DNA of 64,000 nucleotides from Novosphingobium mathurense (GCF_900168325.1 NZ_FVZE01000009.1:1-64000), one strand, 5' to 3'. Counted from the first letter of the stretch, positions 18,147 to 27,217 are shown. Translations and numbers: made by a program. The notes: generated by a model not told the origin, from the sequence alone.

Positions 18147-19325
18147 TCAGGTGGCGTTGGACAATGTCGCCAATCCATGTTCCAGACCTGAGATCAGGTC
18201 GGCTTCGGCCTCCAGGCCGATCGACAATCGTAGAAGGCTGTCATTGATTCCGGCGATCGATCTGGCATCAGCTCCCATATCCGCGTGGGTCATTGTGGCC
18301 GGATGCGCGACGAGACTTTCAACACCGCCCAATGATTCCGCGAGCGTGAAGCACTGCACGTTGGCAATAAAGCGACGGACTGCCTCGACACCGCCTGTCA
18401 GTTCAAAACTCATCATCGCTCCAAAGCCGCGTTGCTGGCGTGCGGCAATTGCATGCCCGAGATGTGAAGAAAGGCCAGGGTAATGGACTGCTGTCACTGC
18501 GGGATGTTCTGCAAGGTAGGTCGCAACGGCCATGGCGTTCGCCTGCTGTGTCTGCAAGCGCGGAAATAGCGTGCGCAACCCGCGCAAGGTCAGCCAGGAA
18601 TCGAATGGTGCGCCAGCGGTTCCCACCACATTGGCCCAGTGACGCAATTCCTGCGCCTCACCTGGATCGGCAGCCACGACAGCACCGCCAATGACGTCGG
18701 AGTGACCGTTGAGATATTTCGTGGTCGAGTGAACGACATAGTCGGCGCCCAAGGCAAGCGGTTGCTGGAGCGCTGGCGACAGAAAGGTATTGTCGACGGC
18801 GATGGCGGCCCCGACCTCCTTTGCCTTCGTGACGATGGCGGCGATGTCGACTATGCGCATCAGAGGGTTGCTGGGTGTTTCGATCAAGACGAGGGCCGGC
18901 GCATCATCGAGAGCTTCGCTGATTTCAGTCTCATTGGATTGGTCGACGAAGCGGACTGAACAGTGTCCCTGCCATGCGCGCGCTTTCAGCAAGCGCATGG
19001 TGCCCCCATAACAATCGTGCGGCGCGAGCACGAGATCATTTGGTCGGAGCCTTCCGATCAGCAGATCCAGCGCCGCCATGCCGCTCGATGTGATAACCGC
19101 GCCTGCGCCTCCTTCGAGAGCTGTTAGTGCTTCGGCGAGAAGATCCCTGTTGGGATTGCCCGCCCGACCGTAGTCGTACTGCCGCGCCTGATCGTATCGC
19201 GCGAACTCATAAGTGCTGGTGAGATAGAGTGGGGGCGCGACTGCGCCAAACGCCGTATCAGCCGCCACGCCTATGGAAGCGGCCAAGGTCTCAGGGCGTA
19301 GTGAAATTTTGGCTCGATCAGTCAT
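18147..19325 (-). CDS. metB: Cystathionine gamma-synthase / trans-sulfuration PLP enzyme
   Basis: A cytosolic 392-residue Cys/Met-metabolism PLP-dependent enzyme. Visible blocks are the active-site YDYGRAGNPNRD, TSSGMAALDLL, ETPSNPLMRIVDI, the AVDNTFLSPALQQPL region, and the PLP-lysine motif HSTTKYLNGHSD. The C-terminal SLGGVESLVAHPATMTHA favours cystathionine gamma-synthase or lyase over O-acetylhomoserine sulfhydrylase. It would join an activated homoserine to cysteine in methionine synthesis. The ATG at 19325 is chosen because an 11-residue upstream extension has no family equivalent. It is 101 nt downstream of the MarR gene on the same strand and may be co-transcribed. Confidence 0.85.
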   Translation of the reverse strand: MTDRAKISLRPETLAASIGVAADTAFGAVAPPLYLTSTYEFARYDQARQYDYGRAGNPNRDLLAEALTALEGGAGAVITSSGMAALDLLIGRLRPNDLVLAPHDCYGGTMRLLKARAWQGHCSVRFVDQSNETEISEALDDAPALVLIETPSNPLMRIVDIAAIVTKAKEVGAAIAVDNTFLSPALQQPLALGADYVVHSTTKYLNGHSDVIGGAVVAADPGEAQELRHWANVVGTAGAPFDSWLTLRGLRTLFPRLQTQQANAMAVATYLAEHPAVTAVHYPGLSSHLGHAIAARQQRGFGAMMSFELTGGVEAVRRFIANVQCFTLAESLGGVESLVAHPATMTHADMGADARSIAGINDSLLRLSIGLEAEADLISGLEHGLATLSNAT

Positions 19326-19426
19326 GGGTGCAGCATCCTTTGTACAGCATCCTGGCAATACCGGTGGGCATGGTCATTGCCCCGATTTTCGGTGGCAGGG
19401 GTGTTGCAGTTTGCGCCAGCTCCACA

Positions 19427-19843
19427 TCAGCCAAGCATCTCGAAAATATCGGTCAGCATGGGGCGCAGGCGGCGAATCTCATCGCGGTGAGCCGTTGACA
19501 AGGCATGCAGGAGATCGCGTGCCTTGTCCGTGAGCAGGAGCAGCGAGCGCCTTCGATCATCCTGTGCGACCTGGCGCATGATCAAGCCGAGCATCTCGAG
19601 GCGGTCGAGCAATCCCGATGCGCTATGCGGTTTCAGGATCAGACGATCGGCCACGTATCCCACGGTCGCCTGTTCGGGCTGGGCGGCGCGGATGGCAAGC
19701 AGGGCCTGATGCTGCTGGGGGGTCAATCCGACGTCGCCAGCCCTTGCTTCACTGAATGCGAGGAACTTTCGGATCTCGTGACGAAACGACGCCAATGCGA
19801 CATAGTCGGCGTCATTGAGGGAACTGCTGCTGCTCTTGCTCAT
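19427..19843 (-). CDS. MarR-family transcriptional regulator
   Basis: A 138-residue winged-helix regulator: N-terminal dimer helix (RHEIRKFLAFSEARAG), LTPQQHQALLAIRA, recognition helix region VGYVADRLILKPHSASGLLDRL, then the wing QDDRRRSLLLLTDKARDLL. Family length is normal. It is divergent from the ClC gene with a 75-nt intergenic palindrome, so it most likely represses both. The GGGAAGG before the ATG supports the start. The ligand is not deducible. Confidence 0.88.
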   Translation of the reverse strand: MSKSSSSSLNDADYVALASFRHEIRKFLAFSEARAGDVGLTPQQHQALLAIRAAQPEQATVGYVADRLILKPHSASGLLDRLEMLGLIMRQVAQDDRRRSLLLLTDKARDLLHALSTAHRDEIRRLRPMLTDIFEMLG

Positions 19844-19856
19844 TGCCTTCCCGGGA

Positions 19857-19883
19857 TTGAAATATATCGTAGTGCGATATAAT
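19857..19883 (+). promoter_or_regulatory. Palindromic operator overlapping the ClC promoter
   Basis: A perfect inverted repeat TATATCG-TAGTG-CGATATA lies at 19863-19881. It overlaps a TATAAT hexamer at 19878-19883 that would serve the ClC gene 36 nt downstream; a TTGAAA at 19857-19862 is a possible -35 but the spacer is short (15 nt). Its position between divergent MarR and ClC genes suggests autoregulation and repression by the MarR protein. Confidence 0.6.
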
Positions 19884-19918
19884 GGCGGTTCGCAAACTGC
19901 AAGAGGCCAGATCTAGCG

Positions 19919-21694
19919 ATGTCGCTCGCATCCCAAACTCTCGTCGACCGCCATCGGTTGGCAGATCACACTGCCGACAGGCGTATGCTGCTCCTGGCCG
20001 GGATGGCCTTGGTCGTGGGGACAGGAGGTGCACTGGGCGCATGGATGCTGATCAAACTGATCGCTCTGGCGACCAATCTTTTCTGGTTTGGCCGTTTGTC
20101 TGCCGAAGATGCCGTGATTACCGATGCTTCCGTTGGTGTCCTGGTCGTCGCCATTCCGATCATCGGTAGTGTCATTGTTGGCCTCATGGCCCGCTTTGGA
20201 TCCGAAAAGATCCGCGGGCACGGTATCCCTGAGGCAATCGAAACGATCTTGTTCGGAGAGAGTCGCCTTTCCTTGAAAGTCGCTATTCTCAAACCTTTGT
20301 CGTCCGCGATTTCTATCGGCAGTGGCGGACCGTTCGGCGCCGAAGGGCCCATCATCATGACGGGTGGTGCCATCGGCTCGCTCTTTGCCCAATGCTGTCA
20401 TCTGAGCGCAGCGGAACGAAAGACATTGCTCGTCGCAGGCGCGGCTGCCGGCATGACCGGCATCTTCGGTACACCGCTCGCCGCCATTCTGCTGGCTATC
20501 GAGGTGCTTCTGTTTGAATGGAAGCCACGCAGCTTCGTACCGGTCGTCGTCGCAACCATGATGTCGTATGCCTTACGGCCCTATCTTGTCGATTCCGGCC
20601 CGATGTTTGCCACGTTCATCCCATTGCCCCAATCGCCCTGGGCGCTGCCAACGTCTGGTTTGATAGGATTGATCGTGGGTCTTGAAGCCATGGTGCTGTC
20701 GACCTCGCTCTATCGGATCGAAGACCTGTTCCACAAATTGCCGGTGCACTGGATGTGGTGGCCGGCGATTGGCGCAATCACAGTTGGTCTGGGCGGCATG
20801 ATCGATGCGCATGTCCTTGGCGCAGGCTATGCAAGCATCGCGGCGTTGCTTGATGGTTCGCTGTCGCTCAAAGTCGCGCTGGCGCTCCTGGTCGTGAAGG
20901 CGATCGTTTGGCTGGTCGCATTGGGCTCGGGCACGTCCGGAGGTGTATTGGCGCCGCTACTCATCCTGGGCGGGGCTGCAGGTTTTCTCGTTGGCCAATT
21001 GCTTGGAGCCGATGCCGGTTTCTGGGCTATGATTGGTATGGCAGGTATCATGAGCGGGGCGATGCGTGCCCCTCTCACAGGAGCCATTTTCGCCGCCGAA
21101 CTGACGGGTCAATTCGATGCATTACCTCATACTATAATCGCTGCGGGTTCGGCTTACGCCGTTAGTGTCCTGCTTATGCGCCGTTCGATCCTTACGGAAA
21201 AGATTGCCCGGCGAGGCAGACACATCTTGCAGGAATATACGATTGATACCCTTGAACTTGGCCAGGCGGATCAATTGATGACCCGCGCCCCCCAGACCTT
21301 GCCGGGTTCTCTCACGATCGCGGAAGCTGTAGCCTTCTTTGTGAGCGAGGCTCGGTACCGCAGCTATCCGGTCATCGATGCGCACGGGCGATTGCTTGGC
21401 ATGGTGTCGCGGGCCGATGCGCTTCGCTGGCAAAGCGAGGGGACGCTGGCACCAGCAACGCTTGCCGATACGGTTTCCGATGCGGCGCAGCCTGTGGCCT
21501 ACCCGGACACCACCGGCGGTATCGTCGCCGACCTCATCATCGAGACTGGAATCGGGCGGATTCCTGTAGTGGAGCGACAGACTCATAAGGTGATGGGAAT
21601 CGTGTCGCGCCAGGATCTGCTCAAGGCGAGGAATGCCAATCGGCTTGCCGAAATCGAACGCGAACGGTTCATCGGCGGGGCATCGAAGGCGTGA
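19919..21694 (+). CDS. ClC-family chloride channel/antiporter with C-terminal CBS pair
   Basis: A 591-residue inner-membrane anion channel or H+/Cl- exchanger. About ten hydrophobic segments span residues 20-430. The selectivity-filter motifs are GHGIPEA (in place of GSGIP), GGPFGAEGP carrying the gating glutamate, and GSGTSGGVLAPLL (GxFxP-like). Residues about 450-580 form two CBS domains (MTRAPQTLPGSLTIAEAV and IGRIPVVERQTHKVMGIVSR), which usually sense adenine nucleotides. Divergent from a MarR regulator. The GSGIP-to-GHGIP change replaces the serine that helps coordinate Cl- in known ClCs, so ion selectivity may differ. Confidence 0.88.
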   Translation: MSLASQTLVDRHRLADHTADRRMLLLAGMALVVGTGGALGAWMLIKLIALATNLFWFGRLSAEDAVITDASVGVLVVAIPIIGSVIVGLMARFGSEKIRGHGIPEAIETILFGESRLSLKVAILKPLSSAISIGSGGPFGAEGPIIMTGGAIGSLFAQCCHLSAAERKTLLVAGAAAGMTGIFGTPLAAILLAIEVLLFEWKPRSFVPVVVATMMSYALRPYLVDSGPMFATFIPLPQSPWALPTSGLIGLIVGLEAMVLSTSLYRIEDLFHKLPVHWMWWPAIGAITVGLGGMIDAHVLGAGYASIAALLDGSLSLKVALALLVVKAIVWLVALGSGTSGGVLAPLLILGGAAGFLVGQLLGADAGFWAMIGMAGIMSGAMRAPLTGAIFAAELTGQFDALPHTIIAAGSAYAVSVLLMRRSILTEKIARRGRHILQEYTIDTLELGQADQLMTRAPQTLPGSLTIAEAVAFFVSEARYRSYPVIDAHGRLLGMVSRADALRWQSEGTLAPATLADTVSDAAQPVAYPDTTGGIVADLIIETGIGRIPVVERQTHKVMGIVSRQDLLKARNANRLAEIERERFIGGASKA

Positions 21695-21730
21695 GGTTTT
21701 GTCGGAGGCAAAGGGTTCCACAAGTCTCCG

Positions 21731-22234
21731 CTACATCGCAGAGGGGGCATTCTTTCTGGCCTCATGCAGATATTCATTTGACCATTCGATATCGGCTCGC
21801 TTCTTGTCGGTTAACGCCTTGAGGTCGCCGTGCAGGACATCATCACGGATCCGGGGCAGCAAGTGTTCTAGCCTGCGCACCATCTGAGTTTGCTCGAGGT
21901 TAAAAAAAGTCAAGCGTTCCAAGGGCTCGGACAGGGCCATGGTCTCTTTGAAGAAGGTATCCGTTTTTTGGGAAGGATAGCCTCCCAGACTCTGGATATG
22001 CCGTCCAAGCAAGCCGCACCAACGGGCCGCGTGGTCGTGAATGCCGACCATCAAGTGGTGATATCCCGCCGTTTCCTGCAACTGGCTGCTGGCGAGCGCA
22101 ATGCGTGAACACGCTCGTTCCACTTCCAGCAATCCATTGAGCACATCGAGGATTTCGTATCTTTGCGCGTACCCCATGTAGGCGTCGCTCGCCTCATCGG
22201 CGTAGCAGACGGGAGAGGCAGGCTTCTCGGTCAT
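21731..22234 (-). CDS. Ferritin-like hypothetical protein (DUF6306-type)
   Basis: A 167-residue helical protein with His/Glu/Asp-rich helices: LEVERACSRIALASSQ, GYHHLMVGIHDHAARWCGLL and TFFKETMALSEPLERLTFFNLEQ. The spacing of Glu and His suggests a four-helix ferritin-like bundle; the DUF number is from memory. The upstream Rrf2 gene starts the operon and overlaps this frame's extended start by 4 nt; the likely start MTEKPASPV at 22234 lies 9 nt after the regulator stop. Encoded with an NsrR-like regulator and opposite hcp, it probably acts in nitrosative or iron stress, which is inference. Confidence 0.65.
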   Translation of the reverse strand: MTEKPASPVCYADEASDAYMGYAQRYEILDVLNGLLEVERACSRIALASSQLQETAGYHHLMVGIHDHAARWCGLLGRHIQSLGGYPSQKTDTFFKETMALSEPLERLTFFNLEQTQMVRRLEHLLPRIRDDVLHGDLKALTDKKRADIEWSNEYLHEARKNAPSAM

Positions 22235-22242
22235 GGTCCTAT

Positions 22243-22632
22243 TCAACCAGACTTGGTTATGTCCGCCAAGGATTGTTCGTTAAGGACTGCAAGAAACGCG
22301 TCTAGCGCCCGATCGAGATGGCGAGGAAGAATGCATCTGCGCGAGAGACGGCATTCACTACACCTGACCATTTCGCAGTGAGGTTCCATCGCTGCCACCA
22401 CATCGCCGATGCGGATGTCATGAGCCTCGCGTGCAAGGCGAATACCTCCACCCCGGCCGCGTGTGGCATCAATGAAGCCTGCATGAGCGAGATCGTTGGC
22501 GATCTTCATCAGATGGGTGCGCGGAATATCCTGGTCACGGGCCACGTCGGCTATCGTAGCGCGCTGATCGCCTATGTCCGCAAGTCGGATCAGCAGACGT
22601 AGGGCCAAATCGGTGTGCCGGGTCAATTGCAT
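22243..22632 (-). CDS. nsrR: Rrf2-family iron-sulfur regulator, NsrR-like
   Basis: A 129-residue Rrf2 protein: winged helix with IADVARDQDIPRTHLMKIAN as recognition region, wing RGRGGGIRLA, then cysteines 86, 91, 94 and 100 (HCEMVRCSECRLSRRC) for an Fe-S cluster. NsrR proteins repress NO-stress genes and lose repression when NO attacks the cluster, which is established for the family. It has four cysteines in this patch rather than the usual three. It is divergent from hcp with an operator-like site between them and co-transcribed with the ferritin-like gene. Confidence 0.8.
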   Translation of the reverse strand: MQLTRHTDLALRLLIRLADIGDQRATIADVARDQDIPRTHLMKIANDLAHAGFIDATRGRGGGIRLAREAHDIRIGDVVAAMEPHCEMVRCSECRLSRRCILPRHLDRALDAFLAVLNEQSLADITKSG

Positions 22633-22669
22633 CGCGCAACCTTCCTACATCCGAAATTGTTTGGGCCGT

Positions 22670-22689
22670 TTGATGCAGATCAAATGCAT
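22670..22689 (+). promoter_or_regulatory. Overlapping FNR/Dnr box and NsrR-like site upstream of hcp
   Basis: TTGAT-GCAG-ATCAA at 22670-22683 is a perfect FNR/CRP-superfamily palindrome. It overlaps ATGCAG-ATCAA-ATGCAT (22673-22689), which matches the ATGCAn-N5-ATGCAT layout repeated upstream of the globin operon at 28350 and 28387. Placement 50-70 nt before hcp fits dual control: activation by an anaerobic or NO-sensing FNR/Dnr protein and repression by NsrR. Confidence 0.65.
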
Positions 22690-22741
22690 CTTCAGAGCCG
22701 GCGCCTAAGTGGAGTTTGAAAGTCAGCTTCTGAGGTGATCC

Positions 22742-24382
22742 ATGTATTGCGTGCAATGTGAGCAATCGAACAAGGGGGGATGCGCGACCAAAGTCGGATC
22801 CTGTGGCAAGACCGCCGACGTCGCGGACATGCAGGATATTCTCCTGCGATTGATGCTCGGTGTCTCGGTCTACGCTGATCGCGCCGCCCGCCTTGGTGCT
22901 CGCGATCCCGAAGTGGACGCCTTCACGCCATATGCCTGGTTCACGACCCTCACCAATGTCAATTTTGATCAAAGCCGGTTCACAGTGTTGATCGCTCGCG
23001 CGCTGGACATGCGGGAAAAAGCGAAGGCTTGCGCGCAAGCAGTGGATGCTGATCTGTCAGAACTTCCCGAACCCGCCACCTGGAATCCCGGCTTGACGCA
23101 AAGCGAACTGGTGGCTGCCGCACCGTTCGCTGCAATTCAGCGTTTCATGGATCGCGATGGCCCTTCAATCGTCGGTCTGCGCAACCTTATCCTTTATGGC
23201 CTGAAAGGTACGGCAGCCTATAGCGAACATGCTCGCGTCCTTGGCAAGGAAGAGGCTACAATCCATGCCGAGTTCCATCGAATTTGCGCCTTCCTGGGCG
23301 GAGACCCGACCGACACTGAGGCCCTTCTCGCTGAAGCCTTGGCGATCGGTGCACTCAATCTCAAGGTCATGGAACTGCTGGATGGCGCGAACACCACCCG
23401 CTTTGGTCACCCCGAAGTCACCATGGTGCGCATGACCCCGATTGCCGGTAAGGCCATCCTGGTATCGGGACACGACATGGGGGACCTTGAAGCGATCCTG
23501 CAGCAGAGCGAGGGACAAGGCATCAATGTCTACACGCACGGAGAACTCCTGCCGGCAAATGCCTATCCGGTGCTCAAGAAGTACAAACACCTCGTCGGCA
23601 ATTACGGCGGTGCCTGGCAGGACCAGCAAAAGGACTTCGCGGCCTTTCCGGGGGCCATCGTGATGACATCCAATTGCCTGATCAATCCAGAGATCAGAGG
23701 GTATCAGGATCGTATCTTTACGGCCGGCCCGGTAGGCTGGAATGGCCTGCCTCACATCGAGAACCACGCCTTTGCGCCAGCGATCGCGTGTGCACTGGCC
23801 CTGCCAGGTTTTGCGGAAGACGCGCCCGAAAAGCGGATTCCCGCTGGTTTTGCCCGCAACACCGTGATGGGCGTGGCCGAAACGCTGCTCGACATGATCA
23901 AGCAAGGCGACGTCAAGAACCTCTTCCTGATCGGCGGCTGCGATGGCGCACGACCGGGACGCAATTACTTCCATGACCTGGCTGTTGCCACTCCGCAGGA
24001 CAGTCTAATCCTGACCTTGGGCTGCGGGAAATTCCGATTCAACAGGGAAGAGCTCGGCACCATCAATGGCATTCCACGCGTTCTGGACATGGGCCAATGC
24101 AACGATGCTTACTCGGCGATCCAGGTTGCGGTGGCCGTGGCTGGTGCCTTGGGATGCGATGTGAACGACTTGCCGCTGCATTACGGCATTAGCTGGTTCG
24201 AGCAAAAGGCGACTGCCGTCTTGTTGACCATGCTGCACCTCGGACTGAAGAAGATCCATCTCGGGCCGACACTGCCTCAGTTTCTCACTCCAGAGGTGCT
24301 GGGCATTCTGGTGGATAATTTTGACATACGCCCGACCGGCGATGTCAGGGAAGATCTTGCAAGGATGCTTGAAGCAGCCTGA
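22742..24382 (+). CDS. hcp: Hybrid cluster protein (hydroxylamine reductase / NO reductase)
   Basis: A cytosolic 546-residue hybrid cluster protein. Four N-terminal cysteines (3, 6, 14, 21 in MYCVQCEQSNKGGCATKVGS-C) bind the first Fe-S cluster. The hybrid Fe-S-O cluster ligands are in GHDMGDLE, VYTHGELLPANAYP, NCLINP, LIGGCDGARPGRNYF and LGCGKFRFN. Hcp enzymes reduce NO to N2O or hydroxylamine to ammonia under low oxygen. Length fits the family. No hcr reductase gene follows; a strong terminator closes the unit, so the electron donor is elsewhere. It is divergent from an NsrR-like gene. Confidence 0.95.
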   Translation: MYCVQCEQSNKGGCATKVGSCGKTADVADMQDILLRLMLGVSVYADRAARLGARDPEVDAFTPYAWFTTLTNVNFDQSRFTVLIARALDMREKAKACAQAVDADLSELPEPATWNPGLTQSELVAAAPFAAIQRFMDRDGPSIVGLRNLILYGLKGTAAYSEHARVLGKEEATIHAEFHRICAFLGGDPTDTEALLAEALAIGALNLKVMELLDGANTTRFGHPEVTMVRMTPIAGKAILVSGHDMGDLEAILQQSEGQGINVYTHGELLPANAYPVLKKYKHLVGNYGGAWQDQQKDFAAFPGAIVMTSNCLINPEIRGYQDRIFTAGPVGWNGLPHIENHAFAPAIACALALPGFAEDAPEKRIPAGFARNTVMGVAETLLDMIKQGDVKNLFLIGGCDGARPGRNYFHDLAVATPQDSLILTLGCGKFRFNREELGTINGIPRVLDMGQCNDAYSAIQVAVAVAGALGCDVNDLPLHYGISWFEQKATAVLLTMLHLGLKKIHLGPTLPQFLTPEVLGILVDNFDIRPTGDVREDLARMLEAA

Positions 24383-24446
24383 CACCATGTTGCTTTCCAA
24401 TGGATAACGAGCTTGCGCATAGGTTCGTGAATGCAATTGGAGCGCT

Positions 24447-24490
24447 TCCCTCCGCGCGGCCCCTATTTCCGCGCGGAGGGACTTTTTGTT
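24447..24490 (+). terminator. Strong rho-independent terminator after hcp
   Basis: Perfect 13-bp arms (24447-24459 and 24469-24481, TCCCTCCGCGCGG and its complement) with a 9-nt loop are followed by CTTTTTGTTTT. The hairpin starts 65 nt after the hcp stop. Confidence 0.9.
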
Positions 24491-24546
24491 TTCCAAGTCT
24501 GTCAGAAGCTTAGGATATCCTGTTCGTCTACGTCTTGGCGTGAAGC

Positions 24547-25425
24547 CTATTCGGGTCGCGGCCTGGCTCTGAACTTGGCCACCATGTCGCGGATCGTGAG
24601 CGAGGTATCCACCGCCGTATAGACCCGCATCGGTCTCCCGCCCGGGTTATCTTCATAGTGCCCGTCCACGGTCAGACGCGGCGTGGGCATGAGCCTGTAG
24701 TGGCTCGACGCGGGATCGGGCTGGATCGGTGTCATCAGCGCGGTCAGCGTCACCAGCGGGCTGTCGCCAAGCACATATACCTCGCTGGACGGCCTTGAGG
24801 GGAACCCCGGAATTTTCGCCAGCGCCGCTTCCATATTATCGAGATCCCGCTTGAGATAGCGGGCCAGCGGGCTCGTCATCGCCAGTTCGTTGAGCTCGGC
24901 CATGGAGTACAGCACCTGGCGATAGACGTCGCGCGGTACCTGCCAGATCTCGATATCGGACTCGTTGAAGATGATCTGGGCGGCCGGGGCATCGACGGCG
25001 AAGTTGAATTCGGCTTCGTCGGGACCGGGAGGCGGATAGGCAAGCCCGGGATGTTCGCGTCCGCCGATCCAGACGAGTTTCAGGCGGCGGCCGATCTTCG
25101 GTTCGGCAAGCCAGGCGAGGGCGAGCTCGGTGAGGCTGGCCCCTGCTGCGAAGAACAGCGGCACCTCGGTGTCCTCGCGCATCGCTTCGTGCACGATGGC
25201 AGCGCTGGCCGGGCTGGGCTTCCAGTCGGACCGCGATGCGATCGGCAGTTCCGCCCCCGCAACGACCGGGGGCTTCAGCGCAAGCTGAATGACCTCCATC
25301 AGCTCCTGCGCCTTGGCGGCACCGGCTGCGGCCGAAGCTGGTCCGCCGAATTTGACGGGCAAGGGCGAGGAGACGACCAGCGGGATAATGGCCAACTCGC
25401 GTTCAGGGCTGACCGATGCAGGCAT
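24547..25425 (-). pseudogene. Nucleoside hydrolase-like protein, N-terminally truncated
   Basis: The 292-residue frame matches the central and C-terminal parts of inosine/uridine-preferring nucleoside hydrolases: PLFFAAGASLTELALAW, KLVWIGGREH, FNFAVDAPAAQIIFNES with the conserved N/D pair, IWQVPRDVYRQ, then LGDSPLVTLTALM. The N-terminal DxDxxxDD calcium/ribose site is absent: the frame opens only 30 nt before the first ATG and upstream sequence in other frames shows no such motif. Without it the enzyme should be inactive. It lies between hcp and the hmp operon, and may be a decayed passenger gene. Confidence 0.65.
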
Positions 25426-25677
25426 CGAAGCGATCGTCGAAGGACCAGAGCCAGGCTATTCGGCGCTCGGTAACGTCAGGCAGGCCGAGCATGTCGCCGT
25501 CGAGCCAGAGCTGGTTCCTCTACTCGTACAAACCTTCAATCAGGTCCCTGACCCTCGGGATAGGAGAATATGTTGCTGCCTGGCAGTAAACGGTCGCGAA
25601 AGGTTCACCAGAGTTGGGAACCGGCAGCCTGGATGGACGGCATCCTATTTCGTGATACCGTCCATCTGGGATATTCC

Positions 25678-26889
25678 TCAGGCAGCAAACAGTTCGTCGG
25701 CCGGACCAAAGAACTCATAATGAATGCGGTCAGATGGGACACCAGCAAGTGACAGCGTCGAGACCGCATGGCGCAGAAACGGGCGCGGTCCGCAAATATA
25801 GTAATCGGCATCGCGCACCGGTGTACTGGCAACGAGCCATTCATCTGTGATGATCCCGGCCTCGTCATAGTCGAGACCTTTGACTTCATCGTTCAATGGC
25901 GTCTGGTGAAAATCAATGACCTGAACGGCCTTGGCCTTGCCAGCCAAGGCGCGAGTGTGATCGCGCATCGCGTGTGTGTCGCGATCGTGTGTCCCATGGA
26001 TATACTGCACTGGGATGTCGGCTCCGCGTTCCACAAGGGTTTCAAGCATGGCCACCATCGGGGTCAGGCCCACGCCGCCGGACAGCAGTACAATTGGACG
26101 ATCAAAATGATCCCCGAGGAAAAACTCCCCAGCAGGTGCGGCCACTTTCAGGGTTGTTCCCTCCTTGGCTTCGTCATGCAACCATCCCGAGGCCAGCCCG
26201 TGTGGCTCACGTTTGACCGAAATGCGGTAGGTCTCACCATTGGGCGCAGCTGAAATCGAATAGTTGCGCTTGACCGGCGGGTGTCCGGGAATCTCGAGCC
26301 AGAATGTCAGATATTGTCCGGATTTGTGATGCATGACAGGTCCGCCATCGACTGGGCGCAGAATGAAAGAGTTGATGACACTACTTTCGCGTACGATCTC
26401 CTCGACACGAAAATCGCGCCAGCCGTTCCATCCACCGGTCGTGTCCTTCTGCTCCGTGTAGATCCGATCTTCCCTTGCGATCAGAATGTTGGCGAGGAAC
26501 CAATAGGCTTCCCCCCATGCCGCGAGAATTTCGTCGGTAGCGGCATCCCCAAGAACGGCCTTGATCGCACCGAGGAGAGCCTCGGCAACATGCGGATAGT
26601 GTTCCGGCAAGATCTGCAGGCCGACGTGCTTCTGCGCGATCCGCTCCACGGCCGGTGCAAGAGCGCCAAGGTTTTCGATATTGCTGGCATAGGCGAGGAT
26701 GGCGCCCGTAAGTGCGCGCGGCTGCGAACCGGCATCGCCATGATGGGACTGGTTGAAAAGATCTCGAATGTCCGGATTCTGGAACATCCTGGAATACATT
26801 TCATGCACGATATCAAGACCGTGAGCTTCCAATGCGGGGACTGTCGCCTTGACGAGGGCAACGGTTTGTTCGCTGAGCGGCTGTGACAT
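25678..26889 (-). CDS. hmp: Flavohaemoglobin, nitric oxide dioxygenase
   Basis: A cytosolic 403-residue flavohaemoglobin that converts NO and O2 to nitrate using NAD(P)H. The globin domain (1-140) has the B10 Tyr (MYSRMF, residue 32) and the proximal His88 in IAQKHVGLQI. The FAD-binding domain has RNYSIS and SGQYLTFWLE, and the NAD domain has LLSGGVGLTPMVAMLE and YICGPRPFL. The start at 26889 is chosen since CAGGAGA lies just upstream; an earlier GTG gives five extra residues. It is the last gene of a four-gene operon with truncated globin, alternative oxidase and DUF1971. Confidence 0.95.
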   Translation of the reverse strand: MSQPLSEQTVALVKATVPALEAHGLDIVHEMYSRMFQNPDIRDLFNQSHHGDAGSQPRALTGAILAYASNIENLGALAPAVERIAQKHVGLQILPEHYPHVAEALLGAIKAVLGDAATDEILAAWGEAYWFLANILIAREDRIYTEQKDTTGGWNGWRDFRVEEIVRESSVINSFILRPVDGGPVMHHKSGQYLTFWLEIPGHPPVKRNYSISAAPNGETYRISVKREPHGLASGWLHDEAKEGTTLKVAAPAGEFFLGDHFDRPIVLLSGGVGLTPMVAMLETLVERGADIPVQYIHGTHDRDTHAMRDHTRALAGKAKAVQVIDFHQTPLNDEVKGLDYDEAGIITDEWLVASTPVRDADYYICGPRPFLRHAVSTLSLAGVPSDRIHYEFFGPADELFAA

Positions 26890-26939
26890 CAATATCTCCT
26901 GCACTTGATGGGTGAAATTGTGGCTGGTGTTTTCGCAAA

Positions 26940-27215
26940 TTAGATCGCAGGTAGCTGATTGTAGAAATCAACTTGCATCCTCATGATCCCGAGGGGGGTC
27001 ACGAAATGCGGTTGCCCGGGGAGGATCAAGCCTGGTCTTTCAGGGGCGAGAACTATTTCCGACAATGGGTCGAGATAGGTCAGCTTAAGTTCGCCTTCGA
27101 GAACCCGGATGACCCCCCAAACACCCACCTTGGTGTCGTGCTTGGTGCGCAAGGCTGCGGGCAGTGTATCCTGGTCGAAGATCGGTGTGGAACGATAGGG
27201 AGAGATATCGCCCAT
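26940..27215 (-). CDS. DUF1971 (TehB N-terminal-like cupin) protein
   Basis: A 91-residue small cupin: TPIFDQDTLPAALRTKHDTKVGVWG at the N terminus, RVLEGELKLTYLD, then a PGLILPGQPHFVTPLG cupin turn and ending MQVDFYNQ. The same domain is fused to TehB in some tellurite-resistance proteins, but stand-alone copies commonly accompany NO-detoxification genes (hmp, trHb) in proteobacteria. It begins 2 nt after the alternative oxidase stop and ends 50 nt before hmp, so it is firmly in the operon. The ligand is unknown. Confidence 0.85.
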   Translation of the reverse strand: MGDISPYRSTPIFDQDTLPAALRTKHDTKVGVWGVIRVLEGELKLTYLDPLSEIVLAPERPGLILPGQPHFVTPLGIMRMQVDFYNQLPAI

Positions 27216-27217
27216 GG

